NCBI GenBank assembly: GCA_018262975.1
Contig: JADFDG010000017.1
Span: forward strand, 1 to 64,000
Source: Gammaproteobacteria bacterium
Lineage (GTDB): Bacteria; Pseudomonadota; Gammaproteobacteria; Pseudomonadales; JADFDG01
DNA length: 64,000 bases
Direction of reading: 5' to 3'
The notes under the pieces are model-generated. The model saw only the letters and a list, made by a program, of their open reading frames with translations. It did no database searches and was not told where the DNA came from. Position numbers and translations under genes: made by a program. Numbering within the stretch: position 1 is the first letter of the stretch; each line of letters begins with the position of its first letter. This document shows positions 22,884-31,972 of the stretch, piece after piece.

Positions 22884-25883
22884 TCAGGCAGTGATCTTGC
22901 GAAGCGACACGCGGGTATCGCGCGGCGCATGGCCCGGCTGCGCACCCGCCAGCCGGTAGTTGAGCTGGGCATAGTCACCGACCATGTGCAGCGGCTTGAT
23001 CGGCGAGCCGTACAGCGTCTTGTCGGAGACACCGTTGCGGAACTGCCAGGGCTGCCAGGCGTGGTACATCAGCACGGTGCCCGGGCGCATCGCCGCGGCG
23101 ACCTTGGCCTGGCACTGGCAGGAGCCGAACTCGTTGTACATCTCGATGGTTTCGCCGTTGGCGATGTCCAGCCGCCGTGCGTCCTCGACCGACACCCACA
23201 GCACGGGCTCGCCGCGCTGCAGGCGCAGCATGGTCGGGCTCTCGCGCCACTGCGAGTGGATGGACCAGCGCGTGTGGCCGCCGGACAGGTAGAACTGCTG
23301 CTGGTTGCCGGCCAGGGCCGGCGACGGCTTGTAGGTCGGGTGTGCCTCGTCGGACTCCACGTACCAGGGATGGTCGATATAGAACTGCATGCGACCGGTG
23401 GCCGTGGGGTAGCGCTTGTGGTCGCGGATGAACCAGATGTGCGGCGTGATGGTCTTGCCTTCCTCCATCTCGCTGCCCACGGCGTTGATCGCCGAGTACT
23501 TGCCGGTGGAACGGATCTTCACCGCGCCCTCGCGACGCAGCTGTGCCAGCGTGGTGTTGTCGCCGAAGGCCTCCTTCAGCGCCCGGCCCAGTCCATGCTC
23601 GCGCAGCATCGACATGAAATACGGGTTGGAGATGGCCGATACGGTGAGCAGGAAGTCGTACGCCTTTTCCTTGCCCTCGTCGGTGGGCGGGAACTTGTCG
23701 TTGTAGGACCACTGCTTGTAGAGCGTGGACAGGTCCTTGCGGCGGCCGAACAGGTCGGTGAACTCGGTCTTGCCCTTGGCGATCGCGCGCTCGGTGATCT
23801 TCTTCGCCAGTTCGCCCATCATGATGAACTCGCACTTGCTCTCGCCCTGCGGTTCGATGGCCTTGTCGTTGATGATCAGGTAGGGAATGTAGGTGGAGCA
23901 GTACTTGATGCCGAGCTTCTCGTACCACCCGGCCGACGGCAGCAGGATATCGGCGTGCAGGGAGGTGTAGTTGAGCTGCGGCGTGACACCGACCACGAGG
24001 TCGATCTTCGACCACAGGCCCTTCTCGATGGCATCGTGGCGCCACAGGCGGCGCAGCGGGTTGGATCCGGTGAAGATGAAAACGCTGGGGATCTCCGCAT
24101 GCGTCATGTGCGGGATGTTCTTGTAGCCCTCGGACTGGAGGGCCTCGTTCATGTACTCGGCGAGGCGACGCGGGTAGGTGCGGTCCTCGACCTGGGCCAT
24201 GGTCTGCTGCCAGTCCGGCTCCAGCATGTAGTAGAACGGTATGGCCGGCACCGCGGCGATGCGCATCGCCTGCGACATGTTCTCCAGGAATACCGGGTCC
24301 TCGGTGGAAACGTTCATCATCGCGCGCAGCAGCGTCTCGTTGGTGTCGAGTCCGGTCGCCTCGAGCACCGAAATGAAGCGCTGCACACCCTTGAATTCCT
24401 CGCCGACCGTTTCGGCCTGGCCGTAGGACACCACCGGCCAGCCTTCCGGCGTGTACCAACCGGCGACGCGGTAGCCGCCACCGGGCTTGCCGTGCGAACC
24501 GGCCAGCGCGCACATGAGGATCTTCAGGCGTTGTTCCAGGTCGCAGTGATAGCCCTTGCCTGCACCCCAGCTCGCGTAGATCATCGGCGACTTCGCGTTT
24601 GCAAAGTCACGCGCGAACTTGCGGATGGTCTCCGGGTTGACCTTCGTCTCGCCGGCCACCATTTCCGGCGCCCACTTCTGCACGCGCTCGACCAGCACGT
24701 TCCAGTTGGTGCGCACATTGATCTTCCTGCCGTCGGCGAGCGTGACCTCGTAGCGGCCGTCGAGCGCGACATCCACGTCGTCCGGCAGCTTGGTAACCTC
24801 GGCATCGTGGTCCCAGCAGCCGGGCATCTCGAAGGGCGCGTTGGCCTTGCGGTCCCAGGCGTAGTAACGGAACTTTCCCTTCGCCGATGGATGGATGTCC
24901 TGCACCTTCAGGAAGTGACCGTTGTCCTCACGGATCAGGAACGGCAGGTCGGTGTACTGGCGGACGTAGTCTTCCTTGTACAGCTTCTCGTTGATGATGA
25001 CGTGCACGGCGGCCATGGCCACCGCGGCGTCGGTGCGCGGCTCGACCGGGATCCACAGGTCCGCCTTGCTGGCGGTGGCCGAGAAGTCCGGCGACAGGCA
25101 CACCAGTTGCGCGCCGTTGTAGCGCGCCTCGGTCATGAAGTGCGCGTCGGGGATGCGCGAGTACACCGGGTTGCCCATCCACACCACGATGTAGTCGGAG
25201 TGGAACCAGTCGTCGCTGGAGCCCTCGATGTTCTGCATGCCGAGCGTCTGGATGGCGCCCATCATCTCGTCGCCGACCAGCCCCCAGGAGTCGAGCTCCG
25301 TGGTGGACAGCAGCGTGAACAGCCGCGACTCCCACATCTGGTCCGGGCCGAAATCCAGGTTGGTGGTGCCGTGGTCATAGACGATTTTCTGCGGCTTGTT
25401 CTCCGCCAGCGTGTCGACAATGCGGTCGGCGATGGTGGTGTAGGCCTCGTCCCAGCTGATGCGCTCCCAGCGGCCGGAACCGCGCGGCCCGACGCGCTTC
25501 ATCGGATGCAGTACGCGCAACGGTGAATAGGTCTGCTCGGAGTAGCAGGCGCCCTTCTGGCAGCCGCGCGGGTTGAAGTCGGGTACGCCTTCTTCCTGCG
25601 ACTCATAGACGCGGTTCTGCTCCTCGCGCCAGATGATGCCGTCGCGCACGTAGATATCCCAGCTGCATGCCGACATGCAGTTGGAACGCCCGTGGCTGGC
25701 CTTGACGATGCGGTCCCAGCGCCACTGGCGCCGGTAGATTTCCTCCACCGACAGGAACTGCGGTGGCTCGGGCATGTCCGCGGCCAGGGCGGCATTCGCA
25801 CGCAGGAAGCCGTTGGGTGCCAGGGCCGCGGCGACGAAGCCGGCCGAGGACGCCTTGAGGAAATCACGCCGGTTGAGGGTCAT
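22884..25883 (-). CDS. Type II DMSO-reductase-family molybdenum alpha subunit, set 1
   Basis: A 999-residue periplasmic molybdoenzyme with a Tat signal (NRRDFLKASSAGFVAAALA). The FS0 cluster motif is H-x4-C-x3-C (HGRSNCMSACSWDIYVRDG, His64). The likely Mo-ligating Asp is in GLVGDEMMGAIQTLG, which aligns with Asp222 of NarG. Length and motifs place it with ethylbenzene dehydrogenase, steroid C25 dehydrogenase, dimethylsulfide dehydrogenase and selenate/chlorate reductases rather than NarG. The start MTLNRRDF is chosen for GGAGG 8 nt upstream. It is 58 bp downstream of gamma 2 and followed by beta 1. The substrate is not deducible by eye. Confidence 0.92.
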   Translation of the reverse strand: MTLNRRDFLKASSAGFVAAALAPNGFLRANAALAADMPEPPQFLSVEEIYRRQWRWDRIVKASHGRSNCMSACSWDIYVRDGIIWREEQNRVYESQEEGVPDFNPRGCQKGACYSEQTYSPLRVLHPMKRVGPRGSGRWERISWDEAYTTIADRIVDTLAENKPQKIVYDHGTTNLDFGPDQMWESRLFTLLSTTELDSWGLVGDEMMGAIQTLGMQNIEGSSDDWFHSDYIVVWMGNPVYSRIPDAHFMTEARYNGAQLVCLSPDFSATASKADLWIPVEPRTDAAVAMAAVHVIINEKLYKEDYVRQYTDLPFLIREDNGHFLKVQDIHPSAKGKFRYYAWDRKANAPFEMPGCWDHDAEVTKLPDDVDVALDGRYEVTLADGRKINVRTNWNVLVERVQKWAPEMVAGETKVNPETIRKFARDFANAKSPMIYASWGAGKGYHCDLEQRLKILMCALAGSHGKPGGGYRVAGWYTPEGWPVVSYGQAETVGEEFKGVQRFISVLEATGLDTNETLLRAMMNVSTEDPVFLENMSQAMRIAAVPAIPFYYMLEPDWQQTMAQVEDRTYPRRLAEYMNEALQSEGYKNIPHMTHAEIPSVFIFTGSNPLRRLWRHDAIEKGLWSKIDLVVGVTPQLNYTSLHADILLPSAGWYEKLGIKYCSTYIPYLIINDKAIEPQGESKCEFIMMGELAKKITERAIAKGKTEFTDLFGRRKDLSTLYKQWSYNDKFPPTDEGKEKAYDFLLTVSAISNPYFMSMLREHGLGRALKEAFGDNTTLAQLRREGAVKIRSTGKYSAINAVGSEMEEGKTITPHIWFIRDHKRYPTATGRMQFYIDHPWYVESDEAHPTYKPSPALAGNQQQFYLSGGHTRWSIHSQWRESPTMLRLQRGEPVLWVSVEDARRLDIANGETIEMYNEFGSCQCQAKVAAAMRPGTVLMYHAWQPWQFRNGVSDKTLYGSPIKPLHMVGDYAQLNYRLAGAQPGHAPRDTRVSLRKITA

Positions 25884-25941
25884 CGTGTCTGCCTCCGGCA
25901 GCGCCCGCACGGCGCCGCCCGTTGTGTTGTTGTGTGGGGTG

Positions 25942-26484
25942 TCAGAGGTTGATCCAGCCGGGTGTCACCGACTTCAGGCCGGCGCGCTCGGACTGCGCGC
26001 CCTGCCAGACGGCAAAGCCCAGCTGTCGCGTCACGGTGAGCGCGGCAAACGCCGGCAAGGTGAAGGTGAGTTGCCACGTGCCGTTGGCGTAACGGGCCGC
26101 GGTGGTCCAGCCTGCCGGCGCCTCGGCGCGCTGCACGCTGCCGAGGCCCTGCGCAGACACCCGCCAGGGCTGCGCCCGATCGGCACGCCACAGCACGCCT
26201 TCCAGCGGCATGTCCGGCGTGCCCATGGAGATCCACGGCGCGTCCTTCACGGTGGGGGCGAACAGCGCCGCGCCGTCGATGAACTGGCGCGGGTTGTCGG
26301 TGGCATCGATCACCGCCTGCGGGGCACGCCAGCGCAGCGCCACGGTCCAGCCCGCGGTGCTCTCCTGCACCTCGAGGTCGGCGCGCGAGGTGCCCGGCTG
26401 CGAGCGATCCGCGTAGGCGGTGGCGATGTACCCACCGGGTTGCATGGCGGTGGGCGGCGCGATCAGGGTGACGGTCGTCTTCAT
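25942..26484 (-). CDS. Haem b gamma subunit of type II DMSO-reductase-family enzyme, set 2
   Basis: A 180-residue protein of the ethylbenzene-dehydrogenase-related haem-binding family: beta-rich, with segments GWTVALRWRAPQAV and WISMGTPDMPLEGVLW (candidate Met haem ligand) and the C-terminal SERAGLKSVTPGWINL that is nearly repeated in the other gamma at 31241. No signal peptide, as expected for export with the alpha subunit. Its ATG lies 1 bp after the beta 2 stop; the ribosome site GGGAGG is inside beta 2. Confidence 0.85.
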   Translation of the reverse strand: MKTTVTLIAPPTAMQPGGYIATAYADRSQPGTSRADLEVQESTAGWTVALRWRAPQAVIDATDNPRQFIDGAALFAPTVKDAPWISMGTPDMPLEGVLWRADRAQPWRVSAQGLGSVQRAEAPAGWTTAARYANGTWQLTFTLPAFAALTVTRQLGFAVWQGAQSERAGLKSVTPGWINL

Positions 26485-26485
26485 G

Positions 26486-27493
26486 TCAGATCACCTCCCG
26501 GGTGCGCGCGTCGTCGAGGGCAAAGTTCTTCGACCAGTCGTAGGCAATCAGCAAGTCCATCACCGCACTGCCTTCGCCACGCGTCGTCTTCTCGCGCTCG
26601 GCGGCCAGGCGCGCCATGGCGTCATGCACGGCCGGGCCGAACAACGATTCGAGGTAGGCCGGCGGGATGCGCGGCTTGCCGGTGGGGCGACCCTCGTCGT
26701 CGATGCCTTCCGGCGACAGCGGCGGCACGTAGTACACGTTCGGACCGGTACCGAACTCCGGGTGCAGCGGGATGGCGACCTTGTATTCGTTCACCAGCTT
26801 GTGGATGGGACCGGCAGGGTCGTCGAGGAAGCCGACGAAGCGCAGGCGACCCGGGCACTGGCGTGCGCAGGCCGGCGCCACGCCCTCTTCGATGCGCGGC
26901 AGGCAGAAGATGCACTTGGTCGACACCTGGCGCTTGGGATCGAAATAGACTTTCTTGTACGGGCAGGCCTCGACGCAGAAACGGTAGCCGTGGCACTGGT
27001 CCTGGTTGACCAGCACGATGCCGTTGTCACTGCGCTTCTCGATGGCACCGCGCGGGCAGGCATCGAGGCAAGCCGGATGCGTGCAGTGGTTGCACAGGCG
27101 CGGCAGGTAGAAGTAGTGGTTCTCCTGCGGGTAGGCGCCGGCGCCGTGGTCCTCGTCCCAGTTCGGGCCCCACTGCGTACCGCTCTCGGGCTTCAGCCAT
27201 TCGCGCGGACCATTGGACTTGAAGAAGGTCTTGTCGTGGTTGAATTTCCACGCCCTGCCGTAGTCCGCATCGAGCGACGGAATTTCGCCGCGCTTGACGG
27301 AGCCGTCGGCGTTGCGGCCGCCTGTTTCCTGCCATAGCCGCGGAAAGCCCTTGCCGGGTGCCGTCTCCACGTTGTTCCAGTAGGCGTAGTCGGTGCCCTG
27401 GTCCTGGTTCCACAACTTCTTGCAGGCCACGGTGCAGGTCTGGCAGCCGAGGCACTTGTTGAGATCCAGCACCATCGCCAGTTGCCGGTTCAT
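26486..27493 (-). CDS. Type II DMSO-reductase-family beta subunit (four Fe-S clusters), set 2
   Basis: A 335-residue paralogue of the beta subunit at 21856-22872 with the same four Cys groups: CLGCQTCTVACKKLW, CNHCTHPACLDACPRGAI, CHGYRFCVEACPYKK and CIFCLPRIEEGVAPACARQC. It starts within the alpha 2 stop (ATGA overlap), so the two are translationally coupled. It carries electrons between the alpha 2 Mo site and the gamma 2 haem. Confidence 0.92.
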   Translation of the reverse strand: MNRQLAMVLDLNKCLGCQTCTVACKKLWNQDQGTDYAYWNNVETAPGKGFPRLWQETGGRNADGSVKRGEIPSLDADYGRAWKFNHDKTFFKSNGPREWLKPESGTQWGPNWDEDHGAGAYPQENHYFYLPRLCNHCTHPACLDACPRGAIEKRSDNGIVLVNQDQCHGYRFCVEACPYKKVYFDPKRQVSTKCIFCLPRIEEGVAPACARQCPGRLRFVGFLDDPAGPIHKLVNEYKVAIPLHPEFGTGPNVYYVPPLSPEGIDDEGRPTGKPRIPPAYLESLFGPAVHDAMARLAAEREKTTRGEGSAVMDLLIAYDWSKNFALDDARTREVI

Positions 27494-30441
27494 GCAACAC
27501 CTCCCGCGGTAGCCGCGGCCTGCTGGTCAGCGATGCGACGAATACCCACGCGCGTGTCCTGCACGGCGGATCCGGGTTCCCAGATGGCGAAGCGCCACTG
27601 CACGTGCCCTTCACCGCCGGCGAAGTGCATGGGCTTCATCAGGCCCGGTGTGATCCACTTGTAGGACTTGTGGTCCTTGAACTGGTAAGGCTCCCAGGCA
27701 TGGAAGTAATAGGCGACGCCCGGCCGCACCATGGTCGACTCCTTGACCCGCATCTGGAACGCGCCGTGGTCGTTGTGGAACTCGGCGTAGTCGCCGTCGC
27801 GGATATCCAGTCGGGTGATGTCCGACGGGTTCAGGTACATCACCGGCTCGCCGCGCTGCAGGCGCAGCATCATCGGCGTGTCGCGCCAGATGCTGTGCAC
27901 GCTCCAGCGCGCATGGCAGGACACCATCTGGAACGGGTAGTCGCCGCCCGCCTTCGGGCTGGTCTTGTACGTCGGCAGCGACTCGCCGCCGCCGACGAAC
28001 CACGGGTGGTCGATATAGAACTGCTGGCGCCCGGTGAGTGTCGGCCAGCGCCACTTGTCCTTGATGAAGTGCTGCAGCGCCTGCAACACCCCCTCGCCCT
28101 TCCATTCGGCGTTGTACAGCTGGTTCTGGTAAGCGATTGCGCCGGTCTCCGCGTACTTGGTGATGCCCGATTCCTTCAGTTCGCGCACCGAGGCACCGCC
28201 GGCGGCCGGCGAAAGGTCCAGGATGTTCTGCATGACCTTCTCGACATCGCCGGCGCCGAACTCGCGGCCGAACGAATAGCGCTCGGCAATCTGCTTGAGG
28301 TCGATCTCGCGCTTGCCGCAGCCATCGAACGGCGCCAGGTTCTTCTCGCGGGCGATCTGCTGGATGCGCTCGGCGAGCAGGAAGTAGATCTCCCACTCGT
28401 TCTTCGCCTCGCCCACCGGGCGAATGGCGGCGTCGCAGTAGTGCAGGTAAGGGACGTAGGCGACCGGGTACTTGATGCCCGGCTTCTCGTAGTAGCCGGC
28501 CGCCGGCAGTACGAAATCGGCATTCATGCCGGTGAAGGTCAGCTTGGGATTCACGTCGACCGCCAAGTCGAGGTTGGTCCACAGGTTGGCCATGAACTCG
28601 CCGGTCATGTTGGTGCGTCGCAACACGTTGTTGCCGCCGGTGAACCACGCCTTTACCTGCTTGCGAGGGTAGAGCGGCATCCAGCCCCTGGCCTGTGCCT
28701 CATTGACGTACGCTTCGGTGGGCTGCGGATACAAGTTGTCCTGGTAGGCAGCCAGCTTGTCCTTGATACCCTGATAGTTGTAGTTGATGGAGGCGCTGTT
28801 GGTGGCACAGGCCTCCTTGTCCATCAGGAGTTGCGTCTGCTCGCGCGTCACCTCCATCAGCGTCTTGCGCTTCGCCACCAGGTCGGTGGCGATGGCCCAC
28901 ATCTCGCCGGGTGAGAACGCGTGCGTCAGCAGCCCCAACAGGCCGCCGACACCGGGCTTGTCGGCTTCAGAGGCGAGGTCGAAGCCGTCGATGGAAAACC
29001 AGCCGGTGGAGTGGTAGCCGGCGCCACGCCTGCCGATGGCGCCCTTGAGCGTCAGACAGAGGATCTTGGCGCGATTCATCAGGTCCGAGTGGAAATAGCG
29101 GTTGCTGCCCCAGCTCGACAGGATCATCGGGCGCTCGGCGTTGGCGAAGCCCTCGGCCAGCCTGGTGATCATGGCCGAGTGCAGGCCGGTGATCTTCGCC
29201 GTGGCCTCCACGCTGTAAAGCGCCAGTTGCTCGCGTAACAGCGTGCCGACGGTGACCACCTGCACCGTCTTTCCATCAGCCAGTTGCACGTCCCAACCGC
29301 CTTCGAGCGCCGGGTCCAGTTCGCCCAGATGGAGCATCGGCTGATCAGTGAGGCCTTCGCTGCCCGGCGCCGGCACGCGTGCGTTGGTCTTGCGGTCGTG
29401 CACGAACATCACCGTCTCGCGCCCGCCGGCGACCATGTCGTCTTCGCGCAGGAAGCGCCCGGTGTCCAGCCGTACCAGCACCGGCAGGTCGCTCTGCTCC
29501 TGCAGGTATTTCTCGTCGTGCTTGCCGGACTCCCAGATGTGGCGGGCAATGCACAGCGCCAGCGCGGCATCGGTGCCCTGCGCCACCGGGATCCACAGGT
29601 CGGCATGCGTCGCGGTGGCGCTGTAGATCGGGTCGATCACCGCCAGCTTCGCGCCGTTGTATTTCGCCTCGTAAAGGAAGTGCGCATCAGGGATCTGCGT
29701 CACCGACGGGTTCATCATCCACACCACGAGGTAGTCCGACAGGAACCACTCGTCACTGGAGCCACCGACGTGGGGGAAGCCGAAGGTCAGCGTCGCACCG
29801 AGGTTGAGGTCGCCGATCTCCGCCCAGTCGTCGGGAATCACGCCGCCGAACTTGTTGAAGAAGCGGATGCGCCCGGCGGTGGTGGGGCCGTTGTCGAAGT
29901 GCGGACCGAGATCCTGCACCACCGAGTCGGTGCCGTACTTTTCAGCGATATCCACCATCTTGTGCGCGATCTCGTCGATCGCCTGGTCCCAGCTCACCCG
30001 CTCCCACTGGCCGCTGCCGCGCTCGCCGACGCGCTTGAGCGGCACGGTGAGGCGGCTGGGCCCGTACATGACCTCGGTGTAGCACGCACCCTTGTTGCAG
30101 CCGCGCGGGTTGAAGTCCGGTACCACGCCCGGCTCGCTGGATTCGTATTGCGCGGTCTGTTCCTCGCGCACCACCACGCCCTTCTTGACGTAGATATCCC
30201 ATTCGCAGGCGCTGCGGCAGTTCAACCAGCCGTGCGAGCCCTTGGCAACGTGGTCCCAGGTCCAGCGTTGCCGGTAGAGATCCTGCCAGTTGTCCAGCGG
30301 CGCAACCGTGCGCGGCGGGCGGCCATCACCAAGGCCCGTGCTGGCGGCTCGGCGCATGTGCCACAACGGCAGTCCGGCCGCGGCGGCGGCCACCGCGCCC
30401 ACGGCGGAAATCTTCAGGAAGGATCGACGATCGGACTTCAT
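27490..30441 (-). CDS. Type II DMSO-reductase-family molybdenum alpha subunit, set 2
   Basis: A 983-residue Tat-exported molybdoenzyme (DRRSFLKISAVGAVAAAAAG). The FS0 motif is HGWLNCRSACEWDIYVKKG, and the likely Mo ligand is Asp in AEIGDLNLGATLTFG. It is clearly homologous to alpha 1 but well diverged, so the two sets probably act on different substrates or conditions. The start MKSDRRSF is preferred over a GTG two codons earlier, with GAGG upstream. It overlaps the delta gene before it and beta 2 after it by ATGA. Confidence 0.92.
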   Translation of the reverse strand: MKSDRRSFLKISAVGAVAAAAAGLPLWHMRRAASTGLGDGRPPRTVAPLDNWQDLYRQRWTWDHVAKGSHGWLNCRSACEWDIYVKKGVVVREEQTAQYESSEPGVVPDFNPRGCNKGACYTEVMYGPSRLTVPLKRVGERGSGQWERVSWDQAIDEIAHKMVDIAEKYGTDSVVQDLGPHFDNGPTTAGRIRFFNKFGGVIPDDWAEIGDLNLGATLTFGFPHVGGSSDEWFLSDYLVVWMMNPSVTQIPDAHFLYEAKYNGAKLAVIDPIYSATATHADLWIPVAQGTDAALALCIARHIWESGKHDEKYLQEQSDLPVLVRLDTGRFLREDDMVAGGRETVMFVHDRKTNARVPAPGSEGLTDQPMLHLGELDPALEGGWDVQLADGKTVQVVTVGTLLREQLALYSVEATAKITGLHSAMITRLAEGFANAERPMILSSWGSNRYFHSDLMNRAKILCLTLKGAIGRRGAGYHSTGWFSIDGFDLASEADKPGVGGLLGLLTHAFSPGEMWAIATDLVAKRKTLMEVTREQTQLLMDKEACATNSASINYNYQGIKDKLAAYQDNLYPQPTEAYVNEAQARGWMPLYPRKQVKAWFTGGNNVLRRTNMTGEFMANLWTNLDLAVDVNPKLTFTGMNADFVLPAAGYYEKPGIKYPVAYVPYLHYCDAAIRPVGEAKNEWEIYFLLAERIQQIAREKNLAPFDGCGKREIDLKQIAERYSFGREFGAGDVEKVMQNILDLSPAAGGASVRELKESGITKYAETGAIAYQNQLYNAEWKGEGVLQALQHFIKDKWRWPTLTGRQQFYIDHPWFVGGGESLPTYKTSPKAGGDYPFQMVSCHARWSVHSIWRDTPMMLRLQRGEPVMYLNPSDITRLDIRDGDYAEFHNDHGAFQMRVKESTMVRPGVAYYFHAWEPYQFKDHKSYKWITPGLMKPMHFAGGEGHVQWRFAIWEPGSAVQDTRVGIRRIADQQAAATAGGVA

Positions 30442-31022
30442 GCGCACCTCACTGCGTCGCCAGGTTGCCGGTCGGGTGCGAGCGGGATGACGCGTTCACC
30501 ACCGACATCGGCCAGGAAGCGGTCCATGGCCTCGAACAGGTTGCGATAGACGCCGCCGGTGTCGTGGCGCGCCAGCGCACGTACGCACTGGGCGGAGAAA
30601 CTGCCCGGGTGCAGGCGTGCAAACGCGCGTAGCGCCTCGATGACGTCTGCGCGCGCCGGATACATCATCGCCACCCGCGCGAGATATGCCAGGAAAGCCA
30701 GTTCGACGCACAGGTGGTCCGGCGCGCGGTTCGCTTCCTGCACCACGCCATAGGTGCGGTAGAAGTTCACCACCCGGCGCAAGCGCGCCATGGGATCCTG
30801 GTGGTAGTGGCTTTCCAGCAAAGGCACCGGCGGCTCGGGGTTGCCGATATCGAACAAGCCGCAGTAGACGACGCGCTCGCGCGCCGCCGCGACGCCATCG
30901 GCATCGGTCAACCAGCGCGCCAAGGCCGCCGGCGCCGGCATGGGCGTGTCGGCGGGATAATCGAGCACGTGGACGAACCACTCCGCCACGCTCGCCACGT
31001 CTTCGGGAAGGACTGCCTGCAT
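30438..31022 (-). CDS. Delta subunit / TorD-NarJ-like molybdoenzyme assembly chaperone
   Basis: A 194-residue cytoplasmic helical protein matching the delta chaperone of type II DMSO-reductase-family enzymes: PVPLLESHYHQDPMARLRRVVNFYRTYG and a helical C-terminal half. It inserts the Mo cofactor and holds the alpha subunit for Tat export. The start MQAVLPED is chosen because GAGG precedes it; an upstream ATG (31034) has none. It is first gene of the operon, overlapping alpha 2 by ATGA. It is the only delta in the window and presumably serves both alpha subunits. Confidence 0.82.
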   Translation of the reverse strand: MQAVLPEDVASVAEWFVHVLDYPADTPMPAPAALARWLTDADGVAAARERVVYCGLFDIGNPEPPVPLLESHYHQDPMARLRRVVNFYRTYGVVQEANRAPDHLCVELAFLAYLARVAMMYPARADVIEALRAFARLHPGSFSAQCVRALARHDTGGVYRNLFEAMDRFLADVGGERVIPLAPDRQPGDAVRCA

Positions 31023-31095
31023 GGGCGACCTCATGACCGGGAAATACACGGTGTATACCGCCCGGCCAGAATCCCTGCCCGCCACCTCCCGCGAC

Positions 31096-31109
31096 TTGAT
31101 AATCGTCAA
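31096..31109. promoter_or_regulatory. FNR/ANR-type box between delta and gamma 1 genes
   Basis: TTGAT-AATC-GTCAA, nine of ten half-site bases, between two divergent molybdoenzyme genes. Its centre is 80 bp from the delta ATG and 138 bp from the gamma 1 ATG. At -41.5 it would start the delta-alpha-beta-gamma transcript near 31061. Confidence 0.75.
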
Positions 31110-31240
31110 ATCGATGCAGGCTCGCGTCGCCAGAATCAGTAACGCCTGTTGATTTTGCAGCGCAGTAAACGTAAGCGGCGCTTTCCGTTTACGCCGCCAT
31201 CCACCCGGGTCCGCACGGACCTTGCAACGAGGATTCACGC

Positions 31241-31846
31241 ATGACGACCCTCGCGAGTTTCAAGAGTGTGTTCGAACCGGCCAGCGTGGAGGATCCCGCC
31301 TGGCAACGCGCACGCCGCGTTTCACTGCAAACCGTGGCCACGCCGGCCGGCATGCAGACGTCGGAATACCTGCAGAAAGCCTATCGCGACGGCGAGTGGG
31401 GCAAGCCGCGTGACATCGGCATCCGCACCTGGCAGACGCGCCACAACCTCACCGTGATGCTGGACTGGAAGGCGCCATCGCCGCAGGCGCGCTTCGCCGG
31501 GCCAGACACGTTCCTGGACCGCTGCGCAATTCTCTTCCCCAGCGACGCAAACACGCCGTTTGCCACCATGGGCATGCCAGACAGCCCGGCGCTGATCTGG
31601 AGTTGGCGCGCCGACGGCCGCGTCGAGGTGCTGCAGGCAAGAGGACCGGGCACCATCACCGCACTGACGCAGGCGGGCCTCCGCGCGCACGCTGCGTGGC
31701 TGGACGGCAGCTGGCGGGTTGCGATTTCCGGCCCGCAACCAACCGGACCGCGCCGCTTCACCGTGGCGACCTGGGACGGCAGCGCCAGCGAGCGCGCGGG
31801 CCTCAAGGCGTTTGCCGCGCAGTGGCTGGAACTTGATCCGCTGTGA
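31241..31846 (+). CDS. Haem b gamma subunit of type II DMSO-reductase-family enzyme, probably set 1
   Basis: A 201-residue paralogue of the gamma at 25942-26484: LTVMLDWKAPSPQARF, FATMGMPDSPALIWSWRAD and SERAGLKAFAAQWLELDPL align with the other gamma in order. It is divergent from the delta-alpha-beta operon and has AGGA 8 nt before its ATG. Since set 2 has its own gamma, this one probably completes set 1 (alpha at 22884, beta at 21856), but either pairing is possible. Confidence 0.82.
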   Translation: MTTLASFKSVFEPASVEDPAWQRARRVSLQTVATPAGMQTSEYLQKAYRDGEWGKPRDIGIRTWQTRHNLTVMLDWKAPSPQARFAGPDTFLDRCAILFPSDANTPFATMGMPDSPALIWSWRADGRVEVLQARGPGTITALTQAGLRAHAAWLDGSWRVAISGPQPTGPRRFTVATWDGSASERAGLKAFAAQWLELDPL

Positions 31847-31896
31847 GCACCAGCGGGAGGCGATCTCGTGCCGCCTTCTCCGCCGGCAAGGCGCAC

Positions 31897-31910
31897 TTGA
31901 CCAAGATCAA
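31897..31910. promoter_or_regulatory. FNR/ANR-type box upstream of yhcC-ubiU-ubiV
   Basis: TTGAC-CAAG-ATCAA, nine of ten half-site bases, centred about 70 bp before the yhcC ATG; a -41.5 position puts the transcript start near 31945. FNR-type control of ubiUV has been reported in E. coli. Confidence 0.78.
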
Positions 31911-31972
31911 GCCAGCCTTGCCGTCCGGGCGCATCCTTGCCGCGCCGTATCCGCACAGGGATAGCTTCCGGC

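Noticed and set aside
22929-25526. An 865-codon + strand frame opposite the alpha 1 gene
   Set aside because: Antisense shadow of the molybdoenzyme gene, which has clear motifs and signal peptide.
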